In this document: in pieces, positions 5,730 to 8,664 of the stretch
Numbering within the stretch: the first letter of the stretch is position 1
How the letters are laid out: every line of letters starts with the position of its first letter
Assembly: GCA_900554525.1 (NCBI GenBank)
Contig: USHL01000047.1
Coordinates: 1 to 8,664, forward strand
From: an uncultured Oscillospiraceae bacterium
GTDB taxonomy: Bacteria > Bacillota > Clostridia > Oscillospirales > Acutalibacteraceae
DNA: 8,664 nucleotides
Direction of reading: 5' to 3'
Made by a program: the position numbers and the translations under genes
Notes under the pieces: model-generated
What the model saw: the letters and a program-made list of their open reading frames with translations, nothing else
The model's database searches: none
What the model was told of the DNA's origin: nothing

Positions 5730-5983
5730 ATCATAAGCAATATAAAAGACAGGTATGAATTTCAGTTATAAATGAAAGCAGTAATTCATCTTCTGCACAG
5801 CCGCTGATACAGAACAGCCGCGGTAATTACCGTGGCTGTTCTGTAATTTCCGGATAATGTGCAAATGGCGGGGCGGCATTAAAAGCAGACATATAGAGTA
5901 AGGTTGTTTGATTTGCTGCTTATTATGCGGACATTTTGCAGTTTATGCAGTCGGTCAATGTATTTTTGCTGTCTGCACTAAGC
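5730..5983. other. Non-coding gap between convergent genes
   Basis: Between the ATPase terminator and the stop of the minus-strand hydrolase I see no credible coding frame, no tRNA and no recognisable RNA family. The one marked structure is the palindrome at 5809-5844. A weaker inverted repeat, ATGAATT (5755-5761) with AATTCAT (5783-5789), and a direct repeat ACAGCCGC (5797-5804 and 5814-5821) are also present and may be chance. Confidence 0.6.
5809..5844. repeat. 36-bp near-perfect palindrome
   Basis: ACAGAACAGCCGCGGTAA (5809-5826) is followed without spacer by its reverse complement (5827-5844). The single exception is one G-T pair (5820 with 5833), leaving 17 Watson-Crick pairs. Neither side carries a T run, so it is not a standard intrinsic terminator. 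It could be an RNA 3'-end stabilising hairpin, a dispersed palindromic element, or a protein-binding site. Confidence 0.85.
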
Positions 5984-7075
5984 TTACCATTCAAGCATTT
6001 TGCTTATTGCTGCGCCGTATACCTTGGCCATGCAGGCAAAGCCAAGGTCATTAGGGTGACAGCCGTCAACGGTGCAGCAGTCCGGATTTAAATTCAGTTC
6101 GCAGGACTCCATGAATACTTTGCTGCCATCTATAAAGATGATATTTTTATCACCGCGTTTAACTGCGTTTTCATATGTACGGTGAACTATTTTGCGTCGT
6201 TCTGCAAAATCTTTTTCTGAGTCGGGCATACGCGGTATATCTGTTCGTGTTGCGAGAATTACGGGCAGATCCGGATTTTTTTCCCTTACAGTGAGAAATA
6301 ACGGTTCATGAGTTTTTTTGAGATACTCCGGGTCAGGGGCATTGTGGTCGTAATCGCAGAAGAAAAGCTCCATTGGTTGTGAGGCAATATAATCTGCTAT
6401 AGGTTGTTCGCCGCGTGCATTTCCTGAAAATCCGAGATTGCGGTAATCACAGTTAAGGTTACGCGAAATAATAGCAGAGTAGCAGTTGCCTGGCCGCGAA
6501 GCGCAGCCGCCCTGTGTGATGGAAGAGCCGTAGAAGATAATCGGACGGTCGTTGCGGTAACTTCCGCAAGGCTCAATTAAAGAATCAGGCTCCAATCCGA
6601 TAAGCAATTCGGAAACAGCGTCGTAAAGCGGAAAATTTATTGTGATACTGCGCATGCATCGGCCTGCAAGCGTTATCATTGATTCATAGGAATCGCCGCG
6701 GTCGAGCGGCGGAATAAATGTTCCGGCATATTTTTCTGATTCGTTTTCGTTAATGTACATATCAAAGCCGGAGCTTCCGCAGAACGCCATATGCGGCATA
6801 AGGCACACGTTAGGCATTTTTGCTCTGACAGCGATTTTTGAAGAGTCTGTGCGGAAGCGTACACGTATTCCGGAGGTATCGCGGTTGAGAGCTACGATAT
6901 CTGTGCCGGTGTTTTCCGCAACAGACGATGGTATGCGGAGATAGCGCTCCCGAAGCTCGGATACTGCGCCGAAAGTTTTAAATGGCGGATCAAACGAGTC
7001 GTAAAAACAGAGTTTTTCTCCGTTTATTGTTCCTTTTACAGCTAAATTGCGGTCGATTTCTCCTATTTGCTTCAT
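5984..7075 (-). CDS. SGNH/GDSL-family hydrolase with N-terminal GxDLY-type domain
   Basis: A probable serine esterase of the SGNH superfamily, most like the two-domain group with an N-terminal beta-sandwich (GxDLY) domain and a C-terminal Lipase_GDSL_3 domain. In the 363 residues the first domain (about 1-170) contains SGFDMY (102-107), the GxDLY-like motif. The catalytic domain has block I as FYGSSITQGG (181-190), where S185 is the expected nucleophile and the usual GDS aspartate is serine. Block II follows as NLGFSGNARG (213-222), block III as DYDHN (241-245) with N245, and block V as DGCHPND (337-343) with D337 and H340. There is no signal peptide, so it is probably cytoplasmic. An AAGGTGA lies seven bases before the ATG. 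Carbohydrate or xylan deacetylation is a common role in related families; the substrate here is unknown. The TAA is at 5984-5986, and a terminator hairpin separates the gene from the upstream kinase gene. Confidence 0.88.
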   Translation of the reverse strand: MKQIGEIDRNLAVKGTINGEKLCFYDSFDPPFKTFGAVSELRERYLRIPSSVAENTGTDIVALNRDTSGIRVRFRTDSSKIAVRAKMPNVCLMPHMAFCGSSGFDMYINENESEKYAGTFIPPLDRGDSYESMITLAGRCMRSITINFPLYDAVSELLIGLEPDSLIEPCGSYRNDRPIIFYGSSITQGGCASRPGNCYSAIISRNLNCDYRNLGFSGNARGEQPIADYIASQPMELFFCDYDHNAPDPEYLKKTHEPLFLTVREKNPDLPVILATRTDIPRMPDSEKDFAERRKIVHRTYENAVKRGDKNIIFIDGSKVFMESCELNLNPDCCTVDGCHPNDLGFACMAKVYGAAISKMLEW

Positions 7076-7092
7076 AATAAAGTCACCTTATG

Positions 7093-7124
7093 AAAATAAT
7101 ACAGCAGTAATGCTGTATTATTTT
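7093..7124 (-). terminator. Terminator hairpin beginning at the tyrosine kinase stop codon
   Basis: TAATACAGCA (7097-7106) and TGCTGTATTA (7111-7120) form a perfect 10-bp stem with loop GTAA, extended by four A-T pairs into flanking A and T runs. On the minus strand the first stem bases are the kinase TAA (7120-7118), and the far arm ends in TATTATTTT. It sits in the 42-base gap before the SGNH hydrolase gene. The A/T flanks make it symmetrical, but only the minus strand has a gene to terminate. Confidence 0.75.
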
Positions 7125-7873
7125 TTGCGTTTGGCGGGATTATGGCCGTATTCGTATTTATAATATTTTTTATAGTATTTCGTGCGTTTTGATTCAACGT
7201 CGTTAAGTATAACGCCTAAAAGCTTGCAGCCGCTTTTAAGCAGCTGGTCCTTTACCTCTATTAATTCACTGCTGCTGACCTTGCCGGGAGTCACAACGAT
7301 TACCGAGCCGTCACATTCGGCTGCGATCACAGCGGCATCAATGACTGTTCCGAGAGGAGGGGAGTCTATTATTATATAATCATAAAGCTTTTTGATTTCA
7401 TCAAGAAAGTTTACGAACGCCTTGGAGCCTAAAAGCTCAACAGGATTGGGCGGGAACTGCCCGCTGAATATAACGTCAAAATTTTCATTTTGCGTGTTGT
7501 AGATTACCTGCTCAAGCTCAACCTGACCTGAAAGCAGCTCGGAAAGACCGAAGAAATTGCGCGCTCTTACGCTTTTGCGCAGAAGAACGGATTTGCGCAT
7601 ATCGGCGTCGACAAGAAGTGTGTTTCTACCCGATTCGGCCAGGCTTTTGGCGAGCTCGGCTGAAATTGTGCTTTTGCCTTCGTTTTCTCTTGAGCTTGTA
7701 ATTACTATGGTTTTAATGTCAGTTCCGCAGAATAAAATATTGGTGCGCAGGGTTTTGAAAGCCTCGTTAGTGAGGTAATCATTTGATGAGGCCGTATTGA
7801 AATTCACCTTTCCGGCGTTTTTGGTCTGTGAATATGAGGATAGATCTATCTGGTTATTGTTTTCTTCTAACAT
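7118..7873 (-). CDS. CpsD/CapB-type bacterial tyrosine kinase (exopolysaccharide control)
   Basis: A cytoplasmic BY-kinase that autophosphorylates on a C-terminal tyrosine cluster and, with a membrane Wzz-type partner, controls polysaccharide polymerisation and export. In the 251 residues are EAFKTLRTNI (37-46), the helix that packs against the neighbouring subunit in this family, and Walker A SSRENEGKST (60-69). Walker A' LLVDADMRK (86-94) and Walker B YIIIDSPP (166-173) follow. Six tyrosines lie near the C-terminus (233, 234, 237, 238, 240, 242) before a basic tail. No membrane segment is present, as expected for the split Firmicute form. An AAAGGTGA lies just before the ATG. The gene begins 40 bases after the Wzz-type gene ends. 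No CpsB/YwqE-type phosphatase gene and no glycosyltransferase is in the window. Confidence 0.94.
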   Translation of the reverse strand: MLEENNNQIDLSSYSQTKNAGKVNFNTASSNDYLTNEAFKTLRTNILFCGTDIKTIVITSSRENEGKSTISAELAKSLAESGRNTLLVDADMRKSVLLRKSVRARNFFGLSELLSGQVELEQVIYNTQNENFDVIFSGQFPPNPVELLGSKAFVNFLDEIKKLYDYIIIDSPPLGTVIDAAVIAAECDGSVIVVTPGKVSSSELIEVKDQLLKSGCKLLGVILNDVESKRTKYYKKYYKYEYGHNPAKRKK

Positions 7874-7913
7874 AAATTCACCTTTCCGGCAATGAATGCC
7901 TTAAGCGATAAAA

Positions 7914-8618
7914 TTATTTTGCTTTTGTTTTGTTATGGCTGTAAGGAATATTGCCGAGAACACTTACATGTAAATATTTTTGTATATCCTCCGGAGTATT
8001 GATTTTATCGTTCATGAAGTATAACAGGCAAATTATTATGACATAAATTATCAATGCTGAAATTATGCTTTTCATAATGTTGCTCAAAAGGTTCGGATAT
8101 GAAGGAGTCCGTGCTGTTTCGCCGTCACGTACAATAGTAACGCGCTCAACGCCGAGAAGCTCGGTGATTTTTTCCTGAGAAACTTCACAGATGAGATCGA
8201 CTATTCTTTTGGAATCGGCTGCATTAGCGGTTCTGACGGTTATTACGATAAAGCGTGTGTTTTCGGGATTTTCTGTTGTCAGCGCATTCTTTAACTGCGA
8301 ATAACTGTATTTGCCGTTAAGTTCTTGTGAAACCTCACCTAAAACCGCACGGTCTGAGATCAGGTATTCATAATCTTTTGTTAGATATGAGGAAGCCGAA
8401 ATATCAGCCGAGCTTATATTTTCGGAATTTTTATTAGAAATGTAAATTATGCCTGTTGAGTCGTAAAGCGGGGTTACGATATAGTTTGTATAAATCACTG
8501 CCCCTACAACACATATCAGCAGTGCAGCCAGCAAAATGTACCAGCGGCTCAAAGCAGTGTAAAAAATATCCTTTAAATTCAATTCCCTGCTATCGTTTTC
8601 AATGTTATTATTCTGCAT
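7914..8618 (-). CDS. Wzz-domain chain-length / kinase activator protein (CpsC/YveK type)
   Basis: The membrane partner of the CpsD-type kinase, acting in chain-length control of exopolysaccharide and activation of the kinase through its cytoplasmic C-terminus. The 234 residues have a short cytoplasmic N-terminus with LNLKDIFYTALSRWY, a first membrane segment at about 27-47, and an extracellular region (about 48-180) with the typical YDSTGIIYISN strand. A proline-containing stretch, ARTPSYPN (169-176), precedes the second membrane segment at about 184-202. The cytoplasmic tail has INTPEDIQKYLHVSVLGNIP (206-225), the part that contacts the kinase in this family. GGAGA lies upstream of the ATG. 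The stop is 40 bases before the kinase start, so the two are surely co-transcribed. The promoter is not in the window: only about 29 genomic bases precede the ATG before the adapter sequence. Confidence 0.92.
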   Translation of the reverse strand: MQNNNIENDSRELNLKDIFYTALSRWYILLAALLICVVGAVIYTNYIVTPLYDSTGIIYISNKNSENISSADISASSYLTKDYEYLISDRAVLGEVSQELNGKYSYSQLKNALTTENPENTRFIVITVRTANAADSKRIVDLICEVSQEKITELLGVERVTIVRDGETARTPSYPNLLSNIMKSIISALIIYVIIICLLYFMNDKINTPEDIQKYLHVSVLGNIPYSHNKTKAK

Positions 8619-8647
8619 TTTTCTCTCCGTGATTTTTTATTTTATAA

Positions 8648-8664
8648 AGATCGGAAGAGCGTCG
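8648..8664. other. Illumina adapter remnant at contig end (artefact)
   Basis: The final 17 bases, AGATCGGAAGAGCGTCG, match the start of the reverse complement of the Illumina TruSeq universal adapter, as recalled from the published adapter sequence. They are very unlikely to be genomic. The window therefore ends at an untrimmed contig or read end, and the native sequence stops at or just before 8647. Confidence 0.93.

Noticed and set aside
5797..5821. Direct repeat ACAGCCGC as the beginning of a CRISPR or iteron array
   Set aside because: Only two 8-base copies are present, one of them part of the palindrome; there is no further periodic copy and no associated gene.
5809..5844. The 36-bp palindrome as an intrinsic terminator
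   Set aside because: No T run follows on either strand, and a better bidirectional terminator lies at 5699-5729.
7096..7101. TATTAT on the minus strand as the promoter of the SGNH hydrolase
   Set aside because: It is part of the terminator stem. The -35 position reads AAAATA, and the resulting transcript would begin at the ribosome binding site.
1..8664. A mobile element, phage, toxin-antitoxin or defence system
   Set aside because: I saw no transposase, integrase, terminal repeats, phage genes or defence domains. All recognised genes are housekeeping, transport or polysaccharide functions.

Overview
The window looks like chromosomal DNA from an anaerobic Firmicute of class Clostridia, probably Oscillospiraceae/Ruminococcaceae. 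The reasons are a Bacillus-type elongation factor P followed by an acidic zinc-ribbon protein of the clostridial CD1247 type, a MEP isoprenoid pathway, a DUF4830 protein, a Wzz/CpsD polysaccharide kinase pair, strong AGGAGG/AAGGTGA ribosome binding sites and several non-ATG starts. This placement rests on protein resemblance only. The last 17 bases match the Illumina TruSeq adapter, so the window ends at an assembly contig end and positions 8648-8664 are probably not genomic.

Positions 1-4436 (+ strand) hold a housekeeping run. It contains the 3' part of efp, a CD1247-type zinc-ribbon protein and a terminator. Then come a tightly packed PAP2 phosphatase, ispD, ispF and a small NTF2-like protein, followed by a membrane-anchored DUF4830 protein and an RsuA-type 16S rRNA pseudouridine synthase. 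IspD and IspF act in the MEP route to isopentenyl diphosphate. The co-transcribed PAP2 enzyme could act on a polyprenyl (di)phosphate, but that is inferred from context.

Positions 4437-5729 (+ strand) hold a self-contained unit: an extended -10 promoter with an inverted repeat just upstream, a UgpC/MsmK-type sugar ABC ATPase, and a strong hairpin terminator usable on both strands. No permease or binding protein lies beside it, which fits a shared ATPase serving several sugar importers.

Positions 5730-5983 are a non-coding gap between convergent genes. It carries a near-perfect 36-bp palindrome of unknown role.

Positions 5984-8618 (- strand) hold, in transcription order, a Wzz-type chain-length/kinase-activator protein, a CpsD/CapB-type tyrosine kinase with a C-terminal tyrosine cluster, a terminator hairpin that begins at the kinase stop codon, and a two-domain SGNH/GDSL hydrolase. 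The first two form a standard exopolysaccharide control pair. The hydrolase might be a carbohydrate esterase, but its link to the pair is only positional.

I found no transposon, CRISPR array, tRNA, rRNA, phage gene or defence system, and nothing that clearly amounts to a new system. The points most worth checking are the adapter at the end, the orphan ATPase and its promoter-proximal inverted repeat, the palindrome, and the unassigned small proteins.
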